From the NCBI GenBank assembly GCA_905233755.1, contig CAJODM010000015.1, positions 1 through 45,661 of the forward strand: a stretch of DNA of 45,661 nt. The letters run 5' to 3'. Source of the DNA: an uncultured Ruminococcus sp. (lineage in GTDB: Bacteria; Bacillota; Clostridia; Oscillospirales; Acutalibacteraceae). The notes under the pieces are model-generated. The model saw only the letters and a list, made by a program, of their open reading frames with translations. It did not search any database and was not told the DNA's origin. The translations under genes were made by a program, and so were the position numbers. Positions 15,835 to 24,969 of the stretch are shown here, in pieces. Numbering within the stretch: the first letter of the stretch is position 1; each line of letters opens with the position of its first letter.

Positions 15835-16782
15835 ATGTATAGAGTCGGTATTGATTTAGGCGGGACGAATATCGTCGCAGGCGTCGTTGATAACGAGTAT
15901 AACATCATCGCGCGCGCCGAGTGCAAGACGGCGGTGCCGCGTCCCGAGTCGGATGTGTGCGATTCGATGGCGGCGATCGTCAAGGAGGCGCTCAAGAAGG
16001 CAAAGCTGAAGATGGACGACATCGACTATATCGGCATCGGCGTTCCCGGCGCGGTCAACCCCGAGACCCGTATCATCGAGACATCGCCCAACCTGTTCTT
16101 CCAGAACTGGGAGGTCAGCCGCATGATGGAGGAGCGGCTGAACAAGTATGTCAAGGTCGAGAACGACGCGAACGCGGCGGCGCTCGGCGAGTTCCTAGCG
16201 GGATCGGCTAAGGGCTCGCGCAACGCGATCGCCATCACGCTGGGCACCGGCGTCGGCGGCGGCATCATCATCGACGGAAAGATCTACTCCGGCTCGAACT
16301 ATGCCGGCGCGGAGCTGGGACATATCGTCATCATCAAGGACGGCAGACAGTGCGGCTGCGGCCGCCACGGCTGCTGGGAGGCGTATGCCTCTGCCAACGC
16401 CCTGATCGAGCAGACCAAGGAGGCCATCCGCAACGAGAAGGCAGAGTTCTCCTATATGCTCAACGCTGTCGAGGGCGACCTCAACAACGTCACCGGCAAG
16501 ACCGCGTTCGACGCGATGCTCGCCGGCGATAACACCGGCACCGAGGTGGTGCAGAGGTATATCGAGTATCTCGCCACCGGTATCGTCAACGTCATCAACA
16601 TCTTCCAGCCCGATGTGCTGTGCATCGGCGGCGGCGTCTCGCGCCAGGGCGAGAACCTCCTCGGCCCGCTGCGCGCCATCGTGGAGCAGGAGCGGTTCAC
16701 CAAGCATAACGAGAAGCAGACAAAGATCTGCATCGCGTCGCTCGGCAACGACGCCGGTATCATCGGCGCAGCGTGCCTGTGA
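15835..16782 (+). CDS. glk: ROK-family glucokinase
   Basis: 315 aa. Phosphorylates glucose to glucose-6-phosphate with ATP in the cytosol. ROK features: GIDLGGTNIVAGVVD (phosphate loop, about residues 5-19), VENDANAAALGE, LGTGVGGGIIIDGKIYSG, AELGHIVI with the sugar-binding Glu/His, and the zinc-binding CGCGRHGCWEAYAS that marks the ROK family. Start ATG at 15835 has GGAGGT 7 nt upstream; a TATAAT box lies at 15798-15803. Specificity for glucose over other sugars is by family resemblance. Confidence 0.92.
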   Translation: MYRVGIDLGGTNIVAGVVDNEYNIIARAECKTAVPRPESDVCDSMAAIVKEALKKAKLKMDDIDYIGIGVPGAVNPETRIIETSPNLFFQNWEVSRMMEERLNKYVKVENDANAAALGEFLAGSAKGSRNAIAITLGTGVGGGIIIDGKIYSGSNYAGAELGHIVIIKDGRQCGCGRHGCWEAYASANALIEQTKEAIRNEKAEFSYMLNAVEGDLNNVTGKTAFDAMLAGDNTGTEVVQRYIEYLATGIVNVINIFQPDVLCIGGGVSRQGENLLGPLRAIVEQERFTKHNEKQTKICIASLGNDAGIIGAACL

Positions 16783-16832
16783 TCCGTCTGTCCCGATAAC
16801 AGAACCCTTCGGTTGGAGGGATCGGCAACCAT

Positions 16833-16867
16833 AAAGCGCTTGTGACAGCTTTGTCACAAGCGCTTTT
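16833..16867. terminator. Bidirectional terminator between glk and argF
   Basis: Perfect stem AAGCGCTTGTGACA / TGTCACAAGCGCTT with loop GCTT, A-run before and TTTTTT after. Serves both converging units. Confidence 0.88.
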
Positions 16868-16879
16868 TTCATGTGTCTA

Positions 16880-17866
16880 TTATGCCAGCGTGGCGGCGAT
16901 GACCGCCTTGATGGTGTGCATCCGGTTCTCTGCCTCGTCGAACACGATGCTCTGCTCGCTCTCGAACACCTCGTCGGTCACCTCCATACAGTCGATGCCG
17001 AACTTCTCATAGATCTGCTGTCCGATCGCGGTGTTGAGGTCGTGGAACGCCGGCAGACAGTGCATGAACCGGCACCCCTCGCCCGCGTTCGCCATGATGG
17101 CGGCGGTCACCCGATAGGGGCTCAGATCGTGGATTCGTTCCTCCCATACGGCGTCGGGCTCGCCCATCGACACCCACACATCGGTGTAGATGACGTCGGC
17201 GCCGAGCGTTGCCGTCATCGGGTCCTCGATGAAGCGGAGCGATGCGCCGGTCTGCTGCGCGATCGCTTCACACGTTTTAATCAGCGTGGCATCGGGGAAG
17301 TACTGCTTCGGCGCACAGGCGACGAACTGCATCCCCATCTTGGCGCATCCGACCATCAGCGAGTTGCCCATGTTATAGCGCGCGTCACCCATGTAGACGA
17401 GCTTGCGGCCCGACAGCGACCCGAAGTGCTCGCGGATCGTCAGAAAGTCGGCGAGGATCTGGGTGGGATGGAACTCGTTCGTCAGCCCGTTATACACCGG
17501 TACGCCGGCATAGGCGGCGAGCTGCTCGACGATCTGTTGTTCGTATCCGCGGTACTCGATCGCATCGTACATCCTGCCGAGCACCCGCGCGGTATCGGCG
17601 ATGCTCTCCTTCTTGCCGAGCTGGGAGGAGGAGGGGTCGAGATAGGTGGGGTGCATCCCCAGATCCGCCGCCGCCACCTCGAACGAGCAGCGGGTGCGGG
17701 TGGACGTCTTCTCAAAGATCAGCGCGATGTTCTTCCCCTCGCACAAGCGGTGGGGGACGCCGCTGCGCTTCTGCTGCTTGAGCTCGGCGGCAAGGTCGAT
17801 CAGCCCCATTATCTCATCGGGCGTCAGATCCAGCAGCTTTAAGAAATGCTTACCCTTCAGATTCAT
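16880..17866 (-). CDS. argF: Ornithine carbamoyltransferase
   Basis: 328 aa. Makes citrulline from ornithine and carbamoyl phosphate in the cytosol. The carbamoyl-phosphate site STRTR (about 55-59), the NEFHPTQ motif and the ornithine-site HCLPAFHD (about 265-272) are all present. Length is typical of the OTC family. Start ATG has GGGAGGAT upstream. It is the last gene of the minus-strand arginine operon, 15 bp after argD, and ends at a strong terminator. Confidence 0.96.
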   Translation of the reverse strand: MNLKGKHFLKLLDLTPDEIMGLIDLAAELKQQKRSGVPHRLCEGKNIALIFEKTSTRTRCSFEVAAADLGMHPTYLDPSSSQLGKKESIADTARVLGRMYDAIEYRGYEQQIVEQLAAYAGVPVYNGLTNEFHPTQILADFLTIREHFGSLSGRKLVYMGDARYNMGNSLMVGCAKMGMQFVACAPKQYFPDATLIKTCEAIAQQTGASLRFIEDPMTATLGADVIYTDVWVSMGEPDAVWEERIHDLSPYRVTAAIMANAGEGCRFMHCLPAFHDLNTAIGQQIYEKFGIDCMEVTDEVFESEQSIVFDEAENRMHTIKAVIAATLA

Positions 17867-17881
17867 ACAGATCCTCCCTTT

Positions 17882-19027
17882 CTACAGACAGGCGCGTATT
17901 ACGTCGATTGCGCGCGAGAGCTGCTCCCACTCGATGTTGAGGGGCGGCAGCAGGCGGAGCTTCTCTTTGGCAGAGAGGCACAGCACGCCGTTGTCCATAC
18001 ATGATTTTATGACTTCAGAGACCGGTTTATCGGTCTTGATACCGACCATCAGCCCCAGCCCGCTCACCTCGTGATCGGACAGCTGCTCGCGGATATAGTC
18101 GCCTTTTCTCGCCACTTCGCGCAGGAACGCGTCATCGAGCCGCGACAGCACCGACAGCGCCGCGGCAGCACAGACCGGATTCCCCCCGAAGGTGGAGCCG
18201 TGGTCGCCCTTCTCAAAGATGTCGGCGATCCGCTCGCCCAACAGCGTTGCGCCGATCGGCAGCCCGCCGCCAAGGCCCTTCGCGGTGGTGATAACATCGG
18301 CAGACAGCCCGTAGTGCATATAGGCGTACAGCTCGCCGGTGCGGCCGTTGCCGGTCTGGACCTCGTCGATCATGAAGACGAGGTCATGCTCGCGACAGAG
18401 CTGCTCCGCTGCCTTGAGGAAGGGTTCGGACAGCAGGTTGACGCCGCCCTCGCCCTGCACGATCTCGAGCAGGATGCCGGCGACCTTGTTGTTCTCGACA
18501 AGGTCCCTCAGCCCCTCGATATCGTTCGGCTCGGCATAGAGGAACCCCTCGGTCAGCGGCAGGAACCGGGTATGGAATCCCTCCTGACCGGTTGCCGCGA
18601 GCGTCGTCAGCGTCCGCCCGTGAAAGCTCTTCTTGAGCGTGATGATGCGATAGCTTTCGGTGCTGTGATGAGCGGCGGCGTACTTGCGCGCCGCCTTTAC
18701 GGCACATTCGTTCGCCTCTGCCCCCGAGTTTGAGAAGAACACCTTCTTCATCCCGGTGCGCGTGCACAGCATCTCGGCGAGCGCGGCGCACGGCTCGGTA
18801 TAGTAGAGGTTCGAGGTGTGCTGCAGGAGCGACGCCTGACGCGCGACCGCCTCGGCCCATACGGGATCGCTGTAGCCGAAGGCGTTGACCCCGATGCCCG
18901 AGGTCATGTCGATGTATTCGCGGCCGTGATCGTCATAGCACAGCGCGCCCTTGCCGCGCGTTATCCATAGGTCGAACCGGTTATAGGTACCGGACAGATA
19001 CGTCCGATCGGTTTCTTTCACATTCAT
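17882..19027 (-). CDS. argD: Acetylornithine aminotransferase
   Basis: 381 aa, class III PLP-dependent aminotransferase converting N-acetylglutamate semialdehyde to N-acetylornithine. Visible: FSNSGAEANECAVKAARK, SFHGRT, MIDEVQTGNGRTG and the PLP lysine in TTAKGLGGGLPIGA. The start is ambiguous. A GTG at 19036 overlaps argB, while the ATG at 19027 lies one base after the argB stop (TAG-C-ATG) with GGGTGA upstream. The ATG is preferred. Both imply translational coupling to argB. Confidence 0.94.
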   Translation of the reverse strand: MNVKETDRTYLSGTYNRFDLWITRGKGALCYDDHGREYIDMTSGIGVNAFGYSDPVWAEAVARQASLLQHTSNLYYTEPCAALAEMLCTRTGMKKVFFSNSGAEANECAVKAARKYAAAHHSTESYRIITLKKSFHGRTLTTLAATGQEGFHTRFLPLTEGFLYAEPNDIEGLRDLVENNKVAGILLEIVQGEGGVNLLSEPFLKAAEQLCREHDLVFMIDEVQTGNGRTGELYAYMHYGLSADVITTAKGLGGGLPIGATLLGERIADIFEKGDHGSTFGGNPVCAAAALSVLSRLDDAFLREVARKGDYIREQLSDHEVSGLGLMVGIKTDKPVSEVIKSCMDNGVLCLSAKEKLRLLPPLNIEWEQLSRAIDVIRACL

Positions 19028-19028
19028 G

Positions 19029-19892
19029 CTAGTCACCCACTACCATCGTGCCGGCGCCCTCGTCGGTGAGGATCTCCATCAGGATCGAGTGCGGCACCCG
19101 CCCGTCGGTGATGATGACCTTCTGCACGCCCCGATAGATCGCCTCGATACAGCACCCGACCTTCGGGATCATCCCGCCCGAGATGGTGCCGTCGCGGTAC
19201 AGCGACTGGGCCTCGCTGACGGTGATCTTGGGCAGCAAGCTGTCGGGGTCGTCCTTGTCCCTGAGGATGCCGGCGATATCGGTCATCATAATGAGGTTCT
19301 CGGCGTGGATCGCCGCCGCGATATGCGCCGCTGCGGTGTCGCCGTTGATGTTGTAGGCGTTGCCGTCTTGATCGCATCCGATGGTGGACACCACCGGGAT
19401 ATAGCCCTTCTCGAGTAGGTCGGTGATCGGGTCGGTGTTGATGCCCACCACGTTGCCGACATAGCCCAGCCGCTCGTCCTTCTGCTCGGCTTCGATCAGC
19501 CGGCCGTCCATGCCCGAGATACCCATCGCCTTGCCGCCCTTGGATTCGAGAAGGTTGACGAGCGATTTGTTCACCTTGCCCGAGAGCACCATCTGGACGA
19601 TATCGACCGTCTCCTTGTCGGTGACGCGCAGCCCGTCGACGAACTGCGGCTTTTTGCCGAACCGCTGCATCACCTCGTCGATGTCGGGGCCGCCGCCGTG
19701 TACCAGCACGACCTTGACGCCGATGAGCGACAGCAGCACGATATCCTGCATGACCTGCTCCTTGAGCTCGGCGCTCTGCATGGCGTTGCCGCCGTACTTG
19801 ACGACGACGATCTTGCCGTAATATGCCTTGATATACGGGAGCGCCTGGGTCAGTATCTCGGCTCGCTCCGCGTTAGAAAAATTCCCTTTCAT
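19029..19892 (-). CDS. argB: Acetylglutamate kinase
   Basis: 287 aa, amino-acid-kinase fold. Phosphorylates N-acetylglutamate. Motifs: VVKYGGNAM (ATP lysine, about 30-38), LVHGGGPDI, NINGDTAAAHIA and MTDIAGIL. The longer N-terminus with an extra helix (NAERAEILTQALPYIKAYYG) is the kind seen in arginine-inhibited hexameric kinases, consistent with cyclic ArgJ pathways where ArgB is the feedback point (inference). Start ATG has AGGTGA upstream; 19 bp after argJ. Confidence 0.96.
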   Translation of the reverse strand: MKGNFSNAERAEILTQALPYIKAYYGKIVVVKYGGNAMQSAELKEQVMQDIVLLSLIGVKVVLVHGGGPDIDEVMQRFGKKPQFVDGLRVTDKETVDIVQMVLSGKVNKSLVNLLESKGGKAMGISGMDGRLIEAEQKDERLGYVGNVVGINTDPITDLLEKGYIPVVSTIGCDQDGNAYNINGDTAAAHIAAAIHAENLIMMTDIAGILRDKDDPDSLLPKITVSEAQSLYRDGTISGGMIPKVGCCIEAIYRGVQKVIITDGRVPHSILMEILTDEGAGTMVVGD

Positions 19893-19911
19893 CTCTTCAC
19901 CTGCTTTTGAG

Positions 19912-21126
19912 TCATGTGCGATAGTCGCCGTTGATCTTCACATAGTCATAGGTGAGGTCGCATCCCCACGCCGATGCCGACGCGTCGCCGTCGTTGAGCT
20001 TGACGAGGATCTCGATCTCGTCTTCGAGCAGGATCTCCTTGGCGCGCTGTTCGCTGAAGTCAACGCCCGCGCCGCTGTGGCATACAGCGATCTCGCCCGC
20101 AGGGCTCTTGAAGCTGACGTCGATCTTGCTGACGTCGAGGGGTACTCCCGCATAGCCGATAGCGCACAGCACGCGCCCCCAGTTCGCATCCGCGCCGAAC
20201 ATCGCCGCCTTGAGCAAGCTCGAGCAGATGACCGATTTGGCGACCGCTTTTGCAATCGTCTCGTCCTTTGCGCCGCTGACCGAACATTCGAGCAGCTTGG
20301 TCGCGCCCTCGCCGTCGCCGGCGATCATCCGGCACAGCGCGATGTTCACGGTGTTGAGTGCTCTCATAAAGGTATCGAAATATTCGCCCTCTTCGGTGAT
20401 GCAGGGGTTCTCTGCCGCGCCGCTAGCGAGCAGCGTCACCATATCGTTGGTCGAGGTATCGCCGTCGATCGAGAGCATGTTGAACGTATTTGTGATATCG
20501 GTCGACAGCGCCTTGTGCAGCATTTCGGCGCTGATAGCGACGTCGGTGGTCAGGAACACCAGCATCGTCGCCATGTTCGGGTGGATCATCCCCGATCCCT
20601 TGGCGCATCCGCCGATGCGGCAGACAGCATCGCCAAGGGTGAACTCGACCGCGACCTCCTTAGATACGGTATCGGTCGTCATGATCCCGAGCGCCGCCTC
20701 GTGCGCGCCCTGGCGGCTCAGCCGGTCGCACAGCAGCGGGATCCCGTCCCGTATGGGGGCGATATCCAGCGGCTGACCGATGACGCCGGTCGATGCGACC
20801 ACCACATCGGTGCTGTCGATCCCCAGCGCGTCGGCGGCAAGCGACGCCATCTGGCGCGCGATGTCGATCCCGTCTGCGTTGCAGGTGTTCGCGTTGCCCG
20901 AGTTGACGATCACCGCGCGGGCATGGCCGTCTAAAAGATGTTCCTTGGTGACTGTCAGCGGCGCGCCCTTGACGAGGTTGGTGGTATAGACCGCCGCCGC
21001 GGTACACGGCGTATCGCTGTAGATCAGCGACAGGTCGTTCTTCTGTGTGTTCTTGCGGATGCCGCAGTGTACGCCCGCCGCCGAAAAGCCCTTGGCGGCG
21101 CACACCCCGCCTGTTATCGTTTTCAT
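19912..21126 (-). CDS. argJ: Glutamate N-acetyltransferase / amino-acid acetyltransferase
   Basis: 404 aa. Transfers acetyl from acetylornithine to glutamate, recycling the acetyl group; bifunctional members also use acetyl-CoA. The self-cleavage site is clear: KGSGMIHPNMATMLVF (about 183-198), cut before the Thr of AT to give two chains. No argA or argE is in the operon, which fits a cyclic pathway with ArgJ alone. The N-terminus (GGVCAAKGFSAAGVHCGIR) is standard. Lies 17 bp after argC. Confidence 0.96.
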   Translation of the reverse strand: MKTITGGVCAAKGFSAAGVHCGIRKNTQKNDLSLIYSDTPCTAAAVYTTNLVKGAPLTVTKEHLLDGHARAVIVNSGNANTCNADGIDIARQMASLAADALGIDSTDVVVASTGVIGQPLDIAPIRDGIPLLCDRLSRQGAHEAALGIMTTDTVSKEVAVEFTLGDAVCRIGGCAKGSGMIHPNMATMLVFLTTDVAISAEMLHKALSTDITNTFNMLSIDGDTSTNDMVTLLASGAAENPCITEEGEYFDTFMRALNTVNIALCRMIAGDGEGATKLLECSVSGAKDETIAKAVAKSVICSSLLKAAMFGADANWGRVLCAIGYAGVPLDVSKIDVSFKSPAGEIAVCHSGAGVDFSEQRAKEILLEDEIEILVKLNDGDASASAWGCDLTYDYVKINGDYRT

Positions 21127-21143
21127 ATACCTTCTCCTACTTG

Positions 21144-22067
21144 TTATCCCAGCAATAGCCCGGCGGTCTCCTCTGCGCCGATGACCAGATTCATGTTCTG
21201 GATCGCCGCGCCCGAGGCGCCCTTTCCGAGGTTGTCGAACCGGCTGACGAGGGTGATCCGCTCGCCGTTGCCGTATGCCGCGACGGTCATATCGTCGCGC
21301 CCCGCCATCGAGCTTGCGCTGAGGAACCCGTCCTCAGCATCATCCGCATAGCGGATCACGCCGCTCTGATAATAGGCGCGGTAGCACGCGCGGATATCGT
21401 CGATGCTGCCCGTCAGCTCGTGTGAGAACACGCTGACGGACACGAGCATCCCGCTGTAGTACGGCGCGACCACCGGCGAGAAGATCGGCGCGGTCGTCAG
21501 CCCGCACACGGTGGTCATCTCGGCGAGATGCTTATGCTGCTGGGTCAGCCCGTAGACGCGCGGCGCGTCCAGCAGGGCATCCCGCTTATCGTCCTCATAC
21601 TGGGCGATCATGCCCTTGCCCCCGCCCGAGTAGCCGGTCAGCGAGAAGCACGACAGCGGCGCTGTATCGGGGAGCAATCCCTGCTGTATCAGCGGCGCGA
21701 CCAGCGCGATGAACCCGCTCGCGTGACATCCGGGGTTTGCAATCCTGCGTGAGAGGCGGATCTTCGCCCGCTGGCCCGACAGCTCCGGCATGCCGTAGGT
21801 GAAGTCCTCTGCCGTGCGGTGCGCGGTCGAGGTATCGATGATGACGGTGTTCTCGTTCTCGACAAATCCGACTGCCTCTCGCGCCGCCGCATCGGGCAGA
21901 CACAGGAACGCAACGTCGCTTTGGTTGATGCTGTCCCGCCGCGCGCCGGGGTCCTTGCGCAGTGATGGGGGCAGCGTTATCAGCGAGATATCCTCTCGCA
22001 CTGAGAGCCGCTCGCGGATGCGCAGCCCGGTCGTCCCCGCGCTGCCGTCGATAAACACCCGGATCAT
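21144..22067 (-). CDS. argC: N-acetyl-gamma-glutamyl-phosphate reductase, type 2
   Basis: 307 aa, the short 'type 2' ArgC rather than the about 345-aa type 1. The NADP site IRVFIDGSAGTTGLRIRERL lies at the N-terminus and the catalytic Cys is in RRIANPGCHASG (about 115-126). An upstream in-frame start would add 28 residues inside argH. The ATG at 22067 is chosen because it overlaps the argH stop as ATGA and gives the family's normal N-terminus. Reduces acetylglutamyl phosphate to the semialdehyde. Confidence 0.94.
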   Translation of the reverse strand: MIRVFIDGSAGTTGLRIRERLSVREDISLITLPPSLRKDPGARRDSINQSDVAFLCLPDAAAREAVGFVENENTVIIDTSTAHRTAEDFTYGMPELSGQRAKIRLSRRIANPGCHASGFIALVAPLIQQGLLPDTAPLSCFSLTGYSGGGKGMIAQYEDDKRDALLDAPRVYGLTQQHKHLAEMTTVCGLTTAPIFSPVVAPYYSGMLVSVSVFSHELTGSIDDIRACYRAYYQSGVIRYADDAEDGFLSASSMAGRDDMTVAAYGNGERITLVSRFDNLGKGASGAAIQNMNLVIGAEETAGLLLG

Positions 22068-23437
22068 GACAGCGTCTCTCTTATAGTGGCGATCTGTTGG
22101 TCGACCGATCTGGTCGAGGTGCCCCCCGCCGAGGTGCGGCGGTTCACGCACGCCGACAGATCGATCGCGTCATACAGGTCGCTCTCAAACAGCTCTGAGA
22201 ACGCGCGATACCGTTCGAGCGGCAGCGTCTCGAGCACATAGCCCTCGCGGATGCACAGCGCGACGATCTCGCCCGAGATCTTGTACGCCGAGCGGAAGGG
22301 CATCCCCTTCTTCGTCAGATAGTCGGCAAGGTCGGTCGCGTTGATAAATCCCCGCTGTGCCGCCGCCTTCATGTTCTCTTCCTTCACCTTCATGGTGGAG
22401 ATCATGCCGACAAAGATCTTCGCCGACAGCAGCGCGGTATCGCACGCGTCAAAGACCCCCTCCTTGTCCTCCTGCATATCCTTGTTGTAGGCAAGGGGGA
22501 GCCCCTTGAGCATCGTCAGCGCACCCATCAGGTCGCCATAGACCCTGCCGGTCTTGCCGCGCACCAGCTCCGCCATATCCGAGTTCTTCTTCTGGGGCAT
22601 GATGGACGAGCCGGTGGTATAGGCGTCGTCGAGCTCAATGAACCCAAACTCCCAGCTCGACCAGAGGATGATCTCCTCGCTCAGCCGCGAGAGATGCATC
22701 ATCAGGATCGACAAATCGGCCAGCAGCTCGACCACAAAGTCGCGGTCGGACACGCCGTCGAGCGAGTTGAGCGCGATGTCATCGAACCCGAGCAGCGTCG
22801 CCTCATAGCGGCGGTCGGTGTCATAGGTGGTGCCCGCCAGCGCACAGCACCCGATCGGCGAGATGTTCATCCGTTTCTTCGTATCGTTCAGCCGGTCGAT
22901 ATCGCGCAGCAGCATCATCGCATAGGCGAGCAGGTGATGCCCGAACACGATGGGCTGGGCGCGCTGCAGATGGGTATAGCCGGGAAGGATCGTCTCGCGG
23001 TGTTTCTCCGCCTGATCGCACAGCGACAGCACAAGCGTTTTGAGCGCGTCGTCGATCTCATCGACGCGGTGCATCAGGTATAGCCGCAGATCGAGCGCGA
23101 CCTGGTCGTTGCGCGAGCGCGCGGTGTGCAGCTTCTTGCCGACGTCGCCGACGCGTGCGGTCAGCACCTCTTCAACAAACATATGGATGTCCTCGGCGTT
23201 CTCGTCGATGACGAGCGCGCCGCTGTCAAGATCGGTGAGGATCCCCTCCAGCGCGTCGCACAGCGTAGATGCCTCATGCTCTTCGATGATCCTTTGATGC
23301 GCCAGCATCTTCGCGTGCGCGATCGAGCCGGTGATATCCTCGCGGTACATCCGCGAGTCGAACCGGATGGATGAGTTGAAGAGATCGGCGAGCTTGCTGG
23401 TGTCTCCGGCGGTTCGTCCCGCCCACATTTTAGCCAT
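22064..23437 (-). CDS. argH: Argininosuccinate lyase
   Basis: 457 aa, fumarase/aspartase superfamily. Splits argininosuccinate into arginine and fumarate. N-terminal MAKMWAGRTAGDTSKLADLF, HTARSRNDQ, THLQRAQP (catalytic-site His) and the signature GSSIMPQKKN (about 276-285, with the catalytic serine loop) are all present. Second gene of the operon, 80 bp after argG, with a strong hairpin in between; its stop is coupled to argC. Confidence 0.96.
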   Translation of the reverse strand: MAKMWAGRTAGDTSKLADLFNSSIRFDSRMYREDITGSIAHAKMLAHQRIIEEHEASTLCDALEGILTDLDSGALVIDENAEDIHMFVEEVLTARVGDVGKKLHTARSRNDQVALDLRLYLMHRVDEIDDALKTLVLSLCDQAEKHRETILPGYTHLQRAQPIVFGHHLLAYAMMLLRDIDRLNDTKKRMNISPIGCCALAGTTYDTDRRYEATLLGFDDIALNSLDGVSDRDFVVELLADLSILMMHLSRLSEEIILWSSWEFGFIELDDAYTTGSSIMPQKKNSDMAELVRGKTGRVYGDLMGALTMLKGLPLAYNKDMQEDKEGVFDACDTALLSAKIFVGMISTMKVKEENMKAAAQRGFINATDLADYLTKKGMPFRSAYKISGEIVALCIREGYVLETLPLERYRAFSELFESDLYDAIDLSACVNRRTSAGGTSTRSVDQQIATIRETLS

Positions 23438-23463
23438 ATCGTTTCTCCTGTGATAACACGTAA

Positions 23464-23485
23464 CGGCGGGAGCCGCCTCCCGCCG
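23464..23485 (-). other. Intergenic hairpin between argG and argH
   Basis: Stem CGGCGGGA / TCCCGCCG with loop of 6 and no following T-run on the minus strand. It is therefore not a classical terminator and may stabilise or process the argG end of the transcript. Confidence 0.5.
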
Positions 23486-23517
23486 GATATGTGATGAGCT
23501 TCCCCGATAGGGGATGA

Positions 23518-24741
23518 TTACTGCTTGTTCTTCTCGTCGACGACCGCCTGTACCTTGATGGGCAGCCCGAACAGGTTGATGAATCCCGCCGAGTCGGTCT
23601 GGTCATAGTCGCTCTCGCCAAAGGTGGCGATCTCCTCGCTGTACAGGGAGTAGGGGCTGTCGACGCCCGCCTTGATGATGTTGCCCTTGTAGAGCTTGAG
23701 CTTCACATAGCCCGTGACCTTCTCCTGCGTCTTGTTGACAAAGGCGTCCATCGCCTCACGCAGGGGGGTGAACCACTGGCCGTTGTAGACGACCTCGGCA
23801 TAGGTGATCGCCATGCGCTGCTTCTCGTGCATTGTCATCTTGTCCAGGCAGATGCTCTCGAGTGCCTCGTGCGCTTTGTAGAGGATGGTGCCGCCGGGGG
23901 TCTCGTACACACCGCGGCACTTCATGCCGACGAGCCGGTTCTCAACGATGTCGATGATGCCGATGCCGTTCTTGCCGCCCAGCTCGTTGAGCCGGAGGAT
24001 AATGTCCTTCGCGGTCATCCGCTCGCCGTCGAGCGCGACCGGCGTGCCGTGCTCAAACTCTAGGGTGACATAGGTCGGCTCGTCGGGTGCGTCGATCGGC
24101 GATACGCCCATCTCGAGGAACCCGGGCTTCTCATAGGTCGGCTCGTTGTTGGTGTCCTCGAGGTCGAGTCCCTCGTGCGAGAGGTGCCACAGGTTCTTGT
24201 CCTTCGAGTAGTTGGTCTCGCGGTTGATCTTCAGCGGGATATGGTGCGCTTCGGCATACGCGATCTCCTCCTCGCGGGACTTGATGTCCCACTCTCTCCA
24301 CGGGGCGATGATGGGCATGTTGGGGGCAAAGTGCTTGATTGCCAGCTCGAATCGGACCTGGTCGTTCCCCTTGCCGGTGCAGCCGTGACAGATCGCGTCG
24401 GCGCCCTCCTTGATCGCGACGTCCACCAGCCCCTTGGCGATGCAGGGACGGGCGGTCGAGGTACCCAGCAGATAGTCCTCATACACCGCGCCCGCCTTCA
24501 TGGTCGGGATGATGTAGTGATCGACATACTCCTCGGTCAGGTCAAGGACATAGAGCTTTGACGCGCCGGTGGCGATCGCCTTCTCCTCCAGGCCGTCGAG
24601 CTCGTCGTTCTGGCCGACGTTGCCCGATACGGCGATGACCTCACAGTTGTTGTAGTTTTCCTTGAGCCACGGGATGATGATGGATGTGTCCAGTCCGCCG
24701 CTGTAGGCGAGGACGACCTTCTTGATGTCCGATTTGTTCAT
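23518..24741 (-). CDS. argG: Argininosuccinate synthase
   Basis: 407 aa. Joins citrulline and aspartate using ATP. The PP-loop [12 protein letters not shown] (about 9-20) and [16 protein letters not shown] are diagnostic, and [10 protein letters not shown] is also present. Start ATG has GGAGGT 7 nt upstream. First gene of the operon, directly behind a consensus promoter overlapped by repeated TATGCA half-sites. Confidence 0.97.
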   Translation of the reverse strand: MNKSDIKKVVLAYSGGLDTSIIIPWLKENYNNCEVIAVSGNVGQNDELDGLEEKAIATGASKLYVLDLTEEYVDHYIIPTMKAGAVYEDYLLGTSTARPCIAKGLVDVAIKEGADAICHGCTGKGNDQVRFELAIKHFAPNMPIIAPWREWDIKSREEEIAYAEAHHIPLKINRETNYSKDKNLWHLSHEGLDLEDTNNEPTYEKPGFLEMGVSPIDAPDEPTYVTLEFEHGTPVALDGERMTAKDIILRLNELGGKNGIGIIDIVENRLVGMKCRGVYETPGGTILYKAHEALESICLDKMTMHEKQRMAITYAEVVYNGQWFTPLREAMDAFVNKTQEKVTGYVKLKLYKGNIIKAGVDSPYSLYSEEIATFGESDYDQTDSAGFINLFGLPIKVQAVVDEKNKQ

Positions 24742-24760
24742 GTGAATACCTCCGAATAAA

Positions 24761-24808
24761 TATGCATTAGAATCACTTTTTATGCACTAATTATAGTGAA
24801 TTTATGCA
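24761..24808 (-). promoter_or_regulatory. Candidate ArgR/AhrC operator: three TATGCA half-sites
   Basis: TATGCA occurs at 24761, 24781 and 24803 (spacings 20 and 22 bp, about two helical turns) across the argG promoter and start point. The 24754-24767 copy, GAATAAATATGCAT, is near the ARG-box form GAATNNNNATTCA. The others are half-sites only, so the assignment is tentative. Confidence 0.4.
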
Positions 24809-24818
24809 GAAATGTCAA
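24790..24818 (-). promoter_or_regulatory. Consensus sigma-A promoter of the arginine operon
   Basis: Minus strand TTGACA (24813-24818), 17-bp spacer, TATAAT (24790-24795): a perfect consensus match, as expected for a promoter kept in check by a repressor. Confidence 0.8.
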
Positions 24819-24913
24819 GAAAAATCTGCATATCTCCCGCTTTATGGCAAAGTGTCTAAAACCGTCGTCGGCTTTGGCGCCGGATTTGGTGATTTCTCCT
24901 TGATACAGGGGCG

Positions 24914-24944
24914 CAAAAATCCCGCCGGAATAAGCTCCGGCGGG
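24914..24944 (-). terminator. Terminator of the NhaC-family transporter
   Basis: Stem CCCGCCGGA / TCCGGCGGG, loop of 6, then a T-run on the minus strand (AAAAAT on plus at 24916-24920). Confidence 0.8.
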
Positions 24945-24969
24945 ACAGCATATTCTACTATGTTACCGA

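Noticed and set aside
24754-24767. Canonical 18-bp ARG box at the argG promoter
   Set aside because: Only one half-site pair approximates the consensus; the other copies lack the left half, so a regular TATGCA array is reported instead.
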